Assembly (NCBI GenBank): GCA_964625335.1
Contig: CAZVBE010000012.1
Coordinates: 1 to 60,374, forward strand
Direction of reading: 5' to 3'
Source of the DNA: CAZGUG01 sp964625335
GTDB taxonomy: Bacteria; Bacillota; Clostridia; Ch29
DNA length: 60,374 nt
Shown: positions 1-8,654 of the stretch, piece after piece
How the letters are laid out: every line of letters begins with the position of its first letter
Position numbering within the stretch: the stretch's first letter is position 1
The notes under the pieces: generated by a model
The model's input: the letters and a program-made list of their open reading frames with translations, nothing else
The model's database searches: none
Told to the model about the DNA's origin: nothing
Made by a program: the position numbers and the translations under genes

Positions 1-995
1 CCTTCATTATTATATAACTCTTTGCTAATTAAAACAAGATTTGGATACTCCATTCCCCCTACAAAAAAATCCGCCGCCACAACCGAATAGGTTCTGTATG
101 GGTACCTGCCGAAACATTCGTTGAATACTTCCAGTGCATCAGCGGCAACTTCAAGGGCCTTTCTTCCCGCCGCCCTGTCAAAATAATAGGATTTTACCGT
201 TGTACCGCCAACCTTTTTACTGCTGACCCCAAAGCTGCCGCTGGCAATCCATGCAAAGTCCCTTACCATTTCCGCCCTTATGATCCATTCCCTGTTGTCC
301 TTATCGAATTTTTTGTCCTTTATGATCTCCCCCGTGGCAGCAACGGTATAGTGCTTTGGAAGTACCAGCTTTACAAGATAATCAGAGATATCGCTGTAGA
401 AAGGGTCCCCTACGGCATAATAGGGGTCCAGATTCCAGCCGTTCTGGTCAAAGACAGCCGCAATCGGATACCAGTTGGCAGCCTTAACCGTGTTTTCTCC
501 ATATCCGAAGCGCCCGTGGCACCTGGGGAACTTGACGGTAAAACTTATATCCAGCACTACAAAGTCACCGGGCCCCAAAGGCTCGGGCAGTTTAACCCTC
601 AAAACCTGCCTCCCGCCGTCCCTGTATTCCCAGTCTCCCTCCCTTCCTTCTATCCTGACACTGTCTATATTGATAAAACCGGTATCAAAACCGAGCGGAT
701 ATGCTTCCAACAGCTCCATCGGTTCGAAGGGGACCGTATCCGGGTTTTCAAAGGCATTGGGATACAAATGCATATATATATCCTCCAGGATGGTCTCCCC
801 GTTATTATAATATGTCAGGCATTCATATCCCTTGAGCAGTTTTTCCACTTCGTCAAAATAGCAGTTTATACTGTACTCATTTACCACCGTAGCCTCTACA
901 GGAAAATCCCAAACCACGGCTTTGCTGTCTGCAAAAAAACTGCAGGATGTCAATAGCACCGCCGCCAGCAATACAAGAACAACAATTCTTTTCAC
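1..995 (-). CDS. M1-family (gluzincin) metallopeptidase lipoprotein, C-terminus off the window
   Basis: A reading frame of 331 codons runs leftward out of the window with no stop, so the gene is partial. I start it at GTG 995 because a strong SD (GGGGAGGGG) lies just upstream. The N-terminus is a lipoprotein signal with lipobox LLTSC (lipidated Cys18), so the product should be anchored on the outer face of the membrane. Near the visible end is GGMEYPNLV, the exopeptidase-type GxMEN-like motif of M1 peptidases. The HEXXH zinc motif should follow outside the window and was not seen. It probably trims extracellular peptides. Family is fairly sure, substrate unknown. Confidence 0.75.
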   Translation of the reverse strand, partial: MKRIVVLVLLAAVLLTSCSFFADSKAVVWDFPVEATVVNEYSINCYFDEVEKLLKGYECLTYYNNGETILEDIYMHLYPNAFENPDTVPFEPMELLEAYPLGFDTGFINIDSVRIEGREGDWEYRDGGRQVLRVKLPEPLGPGDFVVLDISFTVKFPRCHGRFGYGENTVKAANWYPIAAVFDQNGWNLDPYYAVGDPFYSDISDYLVKLVLPKHYTVAATGEIIKDKKFDKDNREWIIRAEMVRDFAWIASGSFGVSSKKVGGTTVKSYYFDRAAGRKALEVAADALEVFNECFGRYPYRTYSVVAADFFVGGMEYPNLVLISKELYNNE

Positions 996-1061
996 TCTTA
1001 CCCCTCCCCGTATATCTATAATATTTTTATGTCACAGTAGGAAGGGTAATAACTATTATGT

Positions 1062-1067
1062 TATAAT
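1062..1067 (+). promoter_or_regulatory. candidate extended -10 promoter for dnaD-dnaI
   Basis: TATAAT at 1062-1067 is preceded by TG at 1059-1060 (extended -10). No good -35 is seen 17 bases upstream. It lies about 37 bases before the dnaD start in the divergent gap with the M1 peptidase gene. Confidence 0.4.
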
Positions 1068-1103
1068 GGGTATGCAGATATAAATTGTATGCGGAGTGAT
1101 AAT

Positions 1104-2135
1104 ATGCAATTTATCAAGGGTAAAACCAGCATTGATATTGAAGATACTCCGGTGGAGAACATATTTCTGGATGCCTTCATGCCTTCCGCCGATGGTAATT
1201 TTGTTAAAGTTTATCTTTTGGGATATAAATACGCCTGCAGCCCCGATCCGAACGCCGGCATTACCAACGAAAACCTGGCACGGACTCTGGGACTTCTGCC
1301 GTCGGATGTTATAAAGGCCTGGGATTACTGGGAAGATAGGGGTATAATCAAAAAACACTATTTAAAGGACGATAAACATGAGTTTTCTGTTGAGTTTCTT
1401 AGCCTGAAACAGCTGTACATAGACAATTACAGCGGCATATCAAACCGGTCCGCCGATATTGCGCAGAATTCCTATTATTCGCCCTCGGACCTGGTCCAGG
1501 CAATGCAGGATGACGGGATAAGGGACATGTTTAACGAAATCCAGCAGATTATGTGCAGGCCGTTAAACCCCACCGAAAGCCTTAAATGCCTGGAATGGCT
1601 GTACGATTTCAAAATGGCTCCGGAAATAATAGAGGAAGCCTTCCGTTACTCGGTTGAAAAAAAAGGAGTTAAGAGCATTAAATATATTAATGCCATAATT
1701 AGCAACTGGTACGACAATAATATAAACACAACCGAAAAGCTCGCGGAGCACCTGGAGGTTACCGACAGCAAATACAGCCGGTACAAAAAGATTATGAAGG
1801 CCATGGGCAGAACCAAAAACCCGTCAAGAATAGAAAAGGAGTTTATCGATAAATGGTTTGATATCTATAACATGTCGACGGAACTGATTTTGAAGGCCTG
1901 CGACGCCGCTATTATACAAAAAGCAAATCCCTCTTTAAATTATATAGACGGGATAATTTCCAAATGGCACAGGGACAGTATAAAGTCGGTTGACGAAATT
2001 CCCGCTGAAAACAAGGAAACTAAACGTCCCAAGCGCAAAACTTCCAGAAATAAGTTCCATAACTTTGACCAGCCTGCGTTAAGGCTGACAAATGAACAGC
2101 TTAAGGAAATACTAAACAAACACAAAGATGCTTAA
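1104..2135 (+). CDS. dnaD: DnaD/DnaB-like replication initiation protein
   Basis: Primosome protein that helps load the replicative helicase at oriC and at restarted forks. I prefer ATG 1104 (GGAG seven bases upstream) over the in-frame ATG at 1089, giving 343 residues. The first ~110 residues look like a winged-helix domain. Two tandem DnaD C-terminal (DDBH2) domains follow, each ending in the family's YxxxIxxxW motif: YINAIISNW near residue 195 and YIDGIISKW near residue 290. The tail is basic. The next gene is the helicase loader dnaI about 20 bases downstream, so the pair acts together. The two-DDBH2 layout is typical of clostridial DnaD proteins that may do the jobs of both DnaB and DnaD of Bacillus. 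Confidence 0.88.
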   Translation: MQFIKGKTSIDIEDTPVENIFLDAFMPSADGNFVKVYLLGYKYACSPDPNAGITNENLARTLGLLPSDVIKAWDYWEDRGIIKKHYLKDDKHEFSVEFLSLKQLYIDNYSGISNRSADIAQNSYYSPSDLVQAMQDDGIRDMFNEIQQIMCRPLNPTESLKCLEWLYDFKMAPEIIEEAFRYSVEKKGVKSIKYINAIISNWYDNNINTTEKLAEHLEVTDSKYSRYKKIMKAMGRTKNPSRIEKEFIDKWFDIYNMSTELILKACDAAIIQKANPSLNYIDGIISKWHRDSIKSVDEIPAENKETKRPKRKTSRNKFHNFDQPALRLTNEQLKEILNKHKDA

Positions 2136-2154
2136 CTTAAAAGAAGGGGTTATT

Positions 2155-3129
2155 ATGAAAAAAACAGTCAGCGAAATATTACTGGAATATGAAGCTTTAC
2201 AGGATAAGGCGGAAAAGAAAAGGGAGACAAAACTAATAAGGATTCACCAAACAATCCCAAGGATTAAGGAGATTGATGACAATATAAACAAAATGGGTCT
2301 TGAGTGCACTTCCTATTCCCTCGGTTTGGATTCCCGGTCCCAACAGGAGTACCTGGAGGCCCTGGAACAGAAAATCAGGCAGCTTAAGGAAGAAAAGCTC
2401 TCCCTCCTTAAGGAACACGGCTATCCTGCGGACTATCTGGATATCAAATACGCATGCCGGCACTGCAAGGACACGGGATACATAGAGCATAAAAAGTGCT
2501 CATGCTTTAAACAGAAACTTATAAGCAAAGCCTACCGGCAGTCCAACCTTGGCAGCACTTTGTCAAGGGAAAACTTCAACACCTTTGACTTGGACCTGTT
2601 TTCCAGCGAAAAATATGAGGACTATTCAAAGACTCCCAGACAGAATATGCTGGATATTCTAAGCCGCTGCGAAAGCTTTGTACATAATTTTGAAAACGAC
2701 AATGGTGAAAATTTGCTTTTTTTCGGGGGCACCGGTCTGGGGAAAACCTTTCTTTGCAACTGTATTGCCAAAAAACTATTGGATAAGGGAAAGCCGGTTT
2801 TATACCTTACCTCCTTCAAACTGTTCAAAATACTGGAGGAATACCGGTTCCGGCCGCACGAGAGCCCGATGGCCCAGGACCAGCTTGATTTTATTCTGAC
2901 CTGTGACCTTTTGATAATAGACGACCTGGGTACCGAGCTTACCAACAGCTTTACCACCTCCGAGCTTTTTAACATTATAAATTCCAGACTTTTGGAGAGG
3001 AAGAAAACCATTATTTCGACAAACCTGCAGCCGGAGGAACTGATAGAGACCTACGGCCAGAGGGTTTTCTCCAGAATATCCGCCCATTACAGGGCCTTAG
3101 AGTTTTTCGGCCGCGATTTAAGGATGTAA
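2155..3129 (+). CDS. dnaI: DnaI/DnaC-type helicase loader ATPase
   Basis: AAA+ ATPase that loads the DnaB helicase onto single-stranded DNA. ATG 2155 is chosen over in-frame ATG 2128, which overlaps the dnaD stop, because AAGGGG lies just before 2155. The product has 324 residues. Four cysteines at about 101, 104, 115 and 117 (CxxC...CxC) form a likely zinc site as in DnaI. Walker A GGTGLGKT is at 191-198 and Walker B LLIIDDLGTE near 267. A coiled-coil N-terminus (residues ~1-85) probably contacts the helicase. It is co-transcribed with dnaD and transcribed towards oriC, opposite to most genes of this arm. Confidence 0.92.
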   Translation: MKKTVSEILLEYEALQDKAEKKRETKLIRIHQTIPRIKEIDDNINKMGLECTSYSLGLDSRSQQEYLEALEQKIRQLKEEKLSLLKEHGYPADYLDIKYACRHCKDTGYIEHKKCSCFKQKLISKAYRQSNLGSTLSRENFNTFDLDLFSSEKYEDYSKTPRQNMLDILSRCESFVHNFENDNGENLLFFGGTGLGKTFLCNCIAKKLLDKGKPVLYLTSFKLFKILEEYRFRPHESPMAQDQLDFILTCDLLIIDDLGTELTNSFTTSELFNIINSRLLERKKTIISTNLQPEELIETYGQRVFSRISAHYRALEFFGRDLRM

Positions 3130-3165
3130 AATCCCATTACACACACAAAAGAACCGCTGCTTTTT

Positions 3166-4347
3166 TTACTCGGTACTGCCGGTATCCAGTAAAATGGCGC
3201 CCACCCCTGGGCTTACCACACAATGTGCATAGGACACGCCGTCCACCTCTCCGTTTATAAGAACATGCTCTTTATAGCCGTAACTGGTCAGGTTCAGCCC
3301 GGATTGTCCTTCCATTGTGACCTTTATACTGTTGCCCGCCAGCATGAGTATATGGGGACCGCTGTATGTGGCCCCGGTGTTAAGAGAATGGATAATATCT
3401 TCGACCTCATTCCCGGAAAAGGTTTTTATCTTTTCACCGGTTAGACTGTACATCACCATATCGACGACCCTGTCGGCAGGTATGGCTTTTCCCATCTCCT
3501 CCAGGGATTCGCCGGTTTCCCCGGTTATTACGTCACCATCTTTTATATTTCGGTCTTCGACAAATCCGCCCTTTACGTTAAGAATACCCTCCATATCAAG
3601 CTTAATCAAAACGTTAGGGTAGGTGAAAGCCTGGGTAACCATCATGTCCGGCGCCGGGGAAGTAACGACGGCCTTTACCGATGCCGTTTGGGTATCCTCC
3701 AGGTACACCCCTTCAATCTTAATCCCGTACCCGCCGGTGCGCTTTTCGCCGGCGGCTATGAGTATATACGCCCCGCCGTCATCGCTCTTAACGTGAAACC
3801 CTTTGCTTTTCCTGTTGGCCTCATACCACAGATACAAATCCTCGTCCCCGTGAATGCTTTGCGGCGACACCACCTGGTATTCCACCGCGTCCCGGTCATA
3901 CGTCCGGATAATTACTGTGCGGTTTATATCGTCCCATTCTACTTCGGCTCCCAGTGCCTGGGCAACAAAGCGAACCGGTATAAAGGTGCGGTCTTCAACC
4001 AGCCTGGCCGGCACCTCCAGCTGTACTATCTCTGTTCGGGGTTCCAACTCCCCATCCCTGGTTATGGTTGCGGTATCCTGTCCTATGGTAAGCAAAACAG
4101 CAAGCCCTTCGGCGGTAATTTCCACGGCCTGTTCTGCTTCTTTCCATTCCACTTGGGCACCCATCCTTTCCAGAACGCCCCTTAATGGGATTAACGTCCG
4201 GTCGTTTTCTATGAAGGGCATGGCATCCAGCACAGCCTGCCTGCCATTTACCAGGATACCAATATCCTGCCCGGCTAAAGCGCCTGCGGATACAACCACC
4301 GTCAGCAGTAACACTATCGCCGCCAATATACTTATTCTTTTTTTCAT
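3166..4347 (-). CDS. secreted protein with copper amine oxidase N-terminal-like (stalk) domain
   Basis: 393 residues with an N-terminal signal peptide (about residues 1-25). Residues ~30-135 form two copies of the copper amine oxidase N-terminal-like module, marked by the repeated pattern ND/EDRTLIPLR...ALGA.VEW. This module is a common non-catalytic cell-surface domain in Clostridia and does not imply an oxidase. The remaining ~250 residues match no family I recognise. They include long stretches of beta-strand character and end in GVGAILLDTGSTE. The protein is probably exported and wall-associated. It converges with dnaI, with only ~35 bases between the stops and no clear terminator. Confidence 0.8.
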   Translation of the reverse strand: MKKRISILAAIVLLLTVVVSAGALAGQDIGILVNGRQAVLDAMPFIENDRTLIPLRGVLERMGAQVEWKEAEQAVEITAEGLAVLLTIGQDTATITRDGELEPRTEIVQLEVPARLVEDRTFIPVRFVAQALGAEVEWDDINRTVIIRTYDRDAVEYQVVSPQSIHGDEDLYLWYEANRKSKGFHVKSDDGGAYILIAAGEKRTGGYGIKIEGVYLEDTQTASVKAVVTSPAPDMMVTQAFTYPNVLIKLDMEGILNVKGGFVEDRNIKDGDVITGETGESLEEMGKAIPADRVVDMVMYSLTGEKIKTFSGNEVEDIIHSLNTGATYSGPHILMLAGNSIKVTMEGQSGLNLTSYGYKEHVLINGEVDGVSYAHCVVSPGVGAILLDTGSTE

Positions 4348-4375
4348 TATTACCCTCTCCTCTCAGTACGGACTA

Positions 4376-4684
4376 TTAATTAATTGATATATTCATTTTG
4401 ACTGAAAATTTGGCGGAGTGTTCCCTGAATTTGCCTTTCAAAAGGCAGACCTCCCGGACGTCCGGGGCCCCGTAATATTTCTTGAACTCTTCTACGGTTT
4501 CGAAGCCCTTGGCAGCGGCAGTCCCGACGTTGGTCTTAACAGATGATATGAGTGTATTGCCAATTATATAGGCTGCTTTTATTTCAACGAATTCTTCACC
4601 GTCGGTAACCATGACAGGGTTTTGTAAAATATTTTTTGTTGTGCTATATTTAATTGTATTGTTCCGCCGTCCGATACTGTTCAA
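4376..4684 (-). CDS. small protein of unknown function
   Basis: Open frame of up to 102 codons from TTG 4684, or about 78 from an internal ATG near 4612. I recognise no family. The C-terminal two thirds look protein-like (VEEFKKYYGAPDVREVCLLKG) and contain no low-complexity sequence, but neither start has a convincing ribosome-binding site. A TATAAT lies at 4688-4693, so close to the TTG that the message would begin near it, which favours a downstream start. It follows the terminator of the tRNA operon. It could be a real small gene or a decayed remnant. Confidence 0.35.
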   Translation of the reverse strand: MNSIGRRNNTIKYSTTKNILQNPVMVTDGEEFVEIKAAYIIGNTLISSVKTNVGTAAAKGFETVEEFKKYYGAPDVREVCLLKGKFREHSAKFSVKMNISIN

Positions 4685-4701
4685 TCATTATACCTGCATA
4701 T

Positions 4702-4733
4702 AAAAGGCACTGCAGATGCCTGCAGTGCCTTTT
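4702..4733 (-). terminator. intrinsic terminator of the tRNA operon
   Basis: Perfect 14-bp stem, arms 4702-4715 and 4720-4733, with a four-base loop. It lies just after the CCA end of tRNA-Thr, with TTTTA on the minus-strand exit side. Confidence 0.75.
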
Positions 4734-4737
4734 AAAA

Positions 4738-4813
4738 TGGAGCTGGTGATGGGACTCGAACCCGCAACCTGCTGATTACAAATCAGCTGCTCTGCCGATT
4801 GAGCTACACCAGC
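4738..4813 (-). tRNA. tRNA-Thr (anticodon TGT)
   Basis: On the minus strand the acceptor GCTGGTG pairs with CACCAGC. The anticodon stem GCTGA/TCAGC flanks the loop TTTGTAA with anticodon TGT. D arm, TTCGAGT T-loop and an encoded CCA are present. It is the last gene of the Lys-Asp-Thr cluster. Confidence 0.95.
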
Positions 4814-4816
4814 ATA

Positions 4817-4894
4817 TGGCGACCCGGAAGGGGCTCGAACCCTCGACCTCCAGCGTGACAGGCTGGCATTCTAACCAATCTGAACTACCGGGCC
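4817..4894 (-). tRNA. tRNA-Asp (anticodon GTC)
   Basis: Acceptor GGCCCGG pairs with CCGGGTC (one G-T pair). The anticodon loop reads CTGTCAC with GTC. The T-loop is TTCGAGC, the discriminator is G and CCA is encoded. Confidence 0.95.
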
Positions 4895-4899
4895 CTACT

Positions 4900-4975
4900 T
4901 GGTGACCCATCAGGGACTCGAACCCTGGACACCCTGATTAAGAGTCAGGTGCTCTACCAACTGAGCTAATGAGTC
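4900..4975 (-). tRNA. tRNA-Lys (anticodon CTT)
   Basis: Acceptor GACTCAT pairs with ATGGGTC. The anticodon stem CTGA/TCAG holds a loop with CTT. The T-loop is TTCGAGT, the discriminator is A and CCA is encoded. First tRNA after the operon promoter. Confidence 0.95.
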
Positions 4976-4991
4976 TTGGCGTTACCAGACT

Positions 4992-5020
4992 ATATTAAAC
5001 CAAAATACCCCCGTTGTCAA
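4992..5020 (-). promoter_or_regulatory. sigma-A-type promoter of the tRNA operon
   Basis: On the minus strand TTGACA (5015-5020), a 17-base spacer, then TAATAT (4992-4997). It lies between purA and tRNA-Lys, so the tRNAs need not depend on purA transcription. Confidence 0.8.
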
Positions 5021-5065
5021 TATGGTGCAGCCCGGTAATATATCCTAACCGGCTTCCAGGTAAGG

Positions 5066-6349
5066 CTATATGTGCTCCTTAACAATAATGGTCTCGTCCC
5101 TTGCAGGCCCCACCGATATTATAGAGATTTGTGTGTCTGAAACCTCTTCAATCCTCTCCAGATACCTTTTAGCATTGGCTGGCAGTTCCCTATAGTCCTT
5201 TATTCCCGAAATATCCTCTTTCCAACCGTCCATTTCCTCGTATATCGGCTTGCATTTTTCCAATACCGCAAGGCTGGAAGGGAATTCATCAACTATCTTT
5301 CCATCCATTTCGTACCCGACGCATATTTTCAACGTATTAAGCCCACCTAGCACGTCCAGCTTGGTTACGGCTATACTTCCAAGACCGTTTATGCGGGCTG
5401 CAAACCTTAGTACCGTTGCATCCAACCAGCCGCACCTTCTGGGCCTGCCTGTGGTCGTTCCGTATTCCCTTCCCTTTTCTCTTATAAGATCGCCAGTGGC
5501 ATCTGTCAGCTCTGTCGGAAAAGGGCCCTTTCCCACCCTCGTGATATAGGCCTTAACCACACCCATTACGCCGGTTATACAGCCAGGCCCAATTCCTGCA
5601 CCGGTACATACTCCCCCTGAAACGGGATGGGAAGAAGTAACGTAGGGATAGGTTCCAAGATCGTTATCCAGCATAGTACCCTGGGCGCCTTCGAACAGGA
5701 TTTTCTTGTCCGATTTTACCGCCCCGTATAAAAGGACTGTTGTATCCGCCACATAGGGCTTAAGCTTTTGGGCATATCCGCAATAGTCCTGGTAGATGCT
5801 ATGTAAATCCATTGGCTGCTGATGATAAATTTTCTCCAGCACCGCATTCTTCATTTGGAGCCTCTCGGTAAGCTTCTCCTTGAAAATTACCGGATCCAGC
5901 AAGTCACAAGCCCTTATGCCGGTTCTCTCAATTTTGTCCATATAACAGGGCCCTATGCCCCTCCTTGTGGTGCCTATGTTCGCTTCTCCCTTTCTGTCTT
6001 CTTCTAATTCGTCAATTTTTGTATGATACGGCATTATTATGTGGCACCTGTCGCTAATCCTGAGATTTGAAGTGTCTATTCCCCTTTCGTTAAGACCTTC
6101 CACCTCCTGCAAAAACACCCTTGGGTCAATCACCACGCCATTTCCAACCAGGCACAGAGTTTTTGGATACAGTATACCCGAGGGGATTAAATGCAGTTTA
6201 TAGGTATTGCCGTCTGCTTCCACGGTATGGCCTGCATTGTTGCCTCCCTGGTATCTTACTACCACTTCCGCCTTCCCGGCCAGAAAATCTATTATTTTAC
6301 CCTTCCCTTCATCTCCCCACTGTGCGCCTATTACTATCAGTCTTGTCAT
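5066..6349 (-). CDS. purA: adenylosuccinate synthetase
   Basis: Catalyses the GTP-dependent joining of IMP and aspartate to adenylosuccinate, the first committed step to AMP. The start is ATG 6349, since AGAGGTG sits six to seven bases before it. An in-frame GTG at 6358 is part of that SD. The product has 427 residues, the normal family length. The N-terminal GTP-binding segment GAQWGDEGKGKI and the IMP-site motif NNAGHT are intact. The substrate-loop segment GTTTGRPRRCGWLD and the nucleotide-specificity motif TKLDVL are also present. No purine operon surrounds it. The tRNA operon is directly downstream with its own promoter. Confidence 0.97.
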   Translation of the reverse strand: MTRLIVIGAQWGDEGKGKIIDFLAGKAEVVVRYQGGNNAGHTVEADGNTYKLHLIPSGILYPKTLCLVGNGVVIDPRVFLQEVEGLNERGIDTSNLRISDRCHIIMPYHTKIDELEEDRKGEANIGTTRRGIGPCYMDKIERTGIRACDLLDPVIFKEKLTERLQMKNAVLEKIYHQQPMDLHSIYQDYCGYAQKLKPYVADTTVLLYGAVKSDKKILFEGAQGTMLDNDLGTYPYVTSSHPVSGGVCTGAGIGPGCITGVMGVVKAYITRVGKGPFPTELTDATGDLIREKGREYGTTTGRPRRCGWLDATVLRFAARINGLGSIAVTKLDVLGGLNTLKICVGYEMDGKIVDEFPSSLAVLEKCKPIYEEMDGWKEDISGIKDYRELPANAKRYLERIEEVSDTQISIISVGPARDETIIVKEHI

Positions 6350-6470
6350 CCCAAACACCTCTTTGCGATTTGATTTGCCGTCACGTAAAAAACATTATAA
6401 TAATAACATACTGCCCGGTCTTTTTAAAGCTGTTGTTAGTTTCTATTGGGGGATAAAAAAATATTCCGGT

Positions 6471-7095
6471 TTAAGATTCAGTCTGAAGATCATCGGATGT
6501 GTTCTCTACAACCTTCTTATTCTTCCATCTGCCGGATGCATAGTATCCCCTGCTCATCAACATACTGATAACGGTACTGATAACTATTGCTATCCAAATG
6601 CCGTTGGCTCCAAGGTCAGGGCTCCGTGATAATACCCTTGCCAGAGGAAGCCTTATCAACCATAGAGAGGCTATGGACAATACCATAGTCGCCATAGTAT
6701 CCCCCGCTCCCATTAGAAACCCATTGGTTACAAACATGATTGCAGCGAAAATATAGGACAGGCTCATAATGCGCAGCGCCTGCTCGGCCCGCGCAAGCAC
6801 AGCATGGTCTGACGTAAACAGTCCCAGTACTGTCCTTGGCGCCAGCTGGGCAACCAATGTCAGAGCAACCGAAATACCCACCGCCAGTATGGTGGCCCAC
6901 TTAACGGTTTCCCTGACATTTTTCTCCCTATTAGCCCCAATATTCTGGCCCAAGAAACCTGCCTACCCAGATACTGTCCACCGTATTATACAAAGCCTGA
7001 AGCATATTACCCAATAGCATGGGTATTGAAAAGGAAATCACATGCCGCAGCATGCTTCCCTTTGTTAAGTCGTAGCCTCCCTGTTTGCCGTCCAT
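6471..7095 (-). pseudogene. MATE-family efflux transporter remnant with a large internal deletion
   Basis: The N-terminal ~40 codons from ATG 7095 (MDGKQGGYDLTKGSMLRHV to WVGRFLG) are a typical MATE start. The frame then stops a few codons later, near 6950. The C-terminal ~160 codons in another frame (GQNIGANREKNVRETVKWA onwards, with several membrane helices) are a typical MATE C-terminal half. Around 200-250 middle residues are missing. The junction falls in TTTCTTGGGCC, which reads FLG in both frames, suggesting deletion between short direct repeats. No functional transporter should be made. An in-frame TTG at 6953 could at most give a half-protein. The rest of the sequence looks undecayed, so the event may be recent. 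Confidence 0.85.
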
Positions 7096-7160
7096 TTAAC
7101 ATACACCTTCTTCACGGATTATGTCATCTATTATTCCGTCACGCCTGCAAAAAACCGCCC

Positions 7161-8561
7161 TTACCCCGTTATTTCCCTCGCAACAATTATTCCTGTTACA
7201 GAAGCCTGCATAAGGCCCCTGGTAATACCCGCTCCATCCCCTATGGCATAAAGATTCTTAACCTTAGTTTGAAAACCCCTGTCAACCTCTACCTTACTGC
7301 TGTAAAACTTAACTTCACACCCGTACAGCAGAGTGTTTCTCGAATAAAGGTTGGGCGCAAGCTTATCAAAGGCCCGCAGAGCCTCCACTATGGATGTCAG
7401 ATGCCGGTCCGGGAGAACAAAGCTCAGGTCCCCCGGAACAGCGCTTTTTAAGGTGGGTATGGTGGTTGATTTTTTTAATCTGTCGGGACTGGTCCTTCTT
7501 CCCTTAAGCAGGTCGCCCAGCCTTTGGACCATAATCCCTCCGCCGGTTAGCATATTTGCAAGCTTTGCAATATATTTCCCATACTCGATGGGCTGGTTAA
7601 AGGGTTCGGTGAAGGTTGTGGAAACCAGCAGCGCAAAATTGGTGTTACCGGTTCGTAAGCCGGGGTCGGAATAGCTGTGACCATTTACCACCACAAGGCC
7701 CTCCTCATAGTGCTCCTCGGACACAATTCCCCCGGGATTCATACAAAAGGTCCTGGCTTTGTTTTCAAAGGTATCCGAATAGTATATAAGCTTTGCTTCA
7801 TAGATGTCCCGCGTCAGATGGTCCATAATTGAATTGGGTACCTCTACCCTGACACCGATATCCACTGCATTGTTTTTTGTAGCAATGCCCAGTCTGGCAG
7901 CCTGCCTGGAAAGCCACTGCGCTCCACCCCTGCCTGGGGCCGCCACCAGATGGTTAGCCCGTATTTCCGTTACTTCCCCGTTTTTTCGGCTTATTCTTAC
8001 CCCCGAAACCCTGTCGCCCGAAACAAGAATATCCTCGGCGGTTGTCAGTTCACAAAATTCCACTCCGCTGTCCGTCAAATATTCATACATCCCCTTGAGC
8101 ACGTCAAAGGCCCTGTCGGTACCCAAATGCCGCACCGGACAGGGAACAAATTTAATCCCGTGTTTCGAAGCCTCATATACCAGTTCCTCTGTCCTTTTAT
8201 CGTTAAGCCCGTGCACCTGCGACCCGGCACCGAATTTGAGATAAATCCTGTCCGCATACCCTATCAAATCCTCTGCTTTTTCAATGGATATATACTCGGT
8301 TATATTGCCGCCAACGTCGGGGTTCAGAGAGAGCTTGCCGTCGCTGAAGGCCCCTGCTCCCGCCCATCCGTTTACTATTGAACAGGGCTGACAGTTCATA
8401 CAGTCCCCACTGCGTGCGGGACAGCTCCGGTTATCTATCTTCCTTCCCTTATCCAGCATCAGTATATCTGAATTCCCGTGGGCCACAAGCTCTAACGCTG
8501 CAAAGATGCCTGCAGGCCCCGCTCCTATGATAATAACATCATATTTATCCTTAAGCGCCAT
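7161..8561 (-). CDS. FAD-dependent dehydrogenase (COG2509-type)
   Basis: Flavoprotein oxidoreductase of unknown substrate. The start is ATG 8561, chosen because AGAAAGGAAG lies nine bases upstream; earlier in-frame starts overlap this SD. The product has about 466 residues. The dinucleotide fold is IIGAGPAGIFAALEL at residues ~9-23. A cysteine cluster CPARSGDCMNCQPC near residues 46-60 is conserved in this family and may hold redox or metal groups. VVNGHSYSDPGL and a C-terminal YAIGDGAGITRGLMQAS complete the FAD site. It lies downstream of a terminator and probably has its own promoter. Enzyme class is confident, reaction unknown. Confidence 0.88.
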   Translation of the reverse strand: MALKDKYDVIIIGAGPAGIFAALELVAHGNSDILMLDKGRKIDNRSCPARSGDCMNCQPCSIVNGWAGAGAFSDGKLSLNPDVGGNITEYISIEKAEDLIGYADRIYLKFGAGSQVHGLNDKRTEELVYEASKHGIKFVPCPVRHLGTDRAFDVLKGMYEYLTDSGVEFCELTTAEDILVSGDRVSGVRISRKNGEVTEIRANHLVAAPGRGGAQWLSRQAARLGIATKNNAVDIGVRVEVPNSIMDHLTRDIYEAKLIYYSDTFENKARTFCMNPGGIVSEEHYEEGLVVVNGHSYSDPGLRTGNTNFALLVSTTFTEPFNQPIEYGKYIAKLANMLTGGGIMVQRLGDLLKGRRTSPDRLKKSTTIPTLKSAVPGDLSFVLPDRHLTSIVEALRAFDKLAPNLYSRNTLLYGCEVKFYSSKVEVDRGFQTKVKNLYAIGDGAGITRGLMQASVTGIIVAREITG

Positions 8562-8637
8562 CCCATCCATCTTCCTTTCTGAACACAAAATCCCATGATA
8601 TATTACCAGAGTACGTGCCCCCAGTCAAATAAATAAA

Positions 8638-8653
8638 ACAGCCCTTGGGCTGT
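8638..8653 (-). terminator. intrinsic terminator after the DUF1858 gene
   Basis: Stem ACAGCCC/GGGCTGT with a two-base centre, followed on the minus strand by a T-rich run (TTTTATTTATTT). It separates the DUF1858 gene from the FAD dehydrogenase. Confidence 0.75.
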
Positions 8654-8654
8654 C

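Noticed and set aside
351..956. Plus-strand frame of 201 codons over the M1 peptidase
   Set aside because: No SD, unusual composition, and the minus strand has a lipoprotein signal and M1 motif across the same bases.
7096..7160. Short protein-like frame (DGIIDDIIREEG) between the FAD oxidoreductase stop and the MATE pseudogene
   Set aside because: Too short, no start codon with SD, and it ends at the pseudogene SD. Chance similarity is more likely than a gene remnant.
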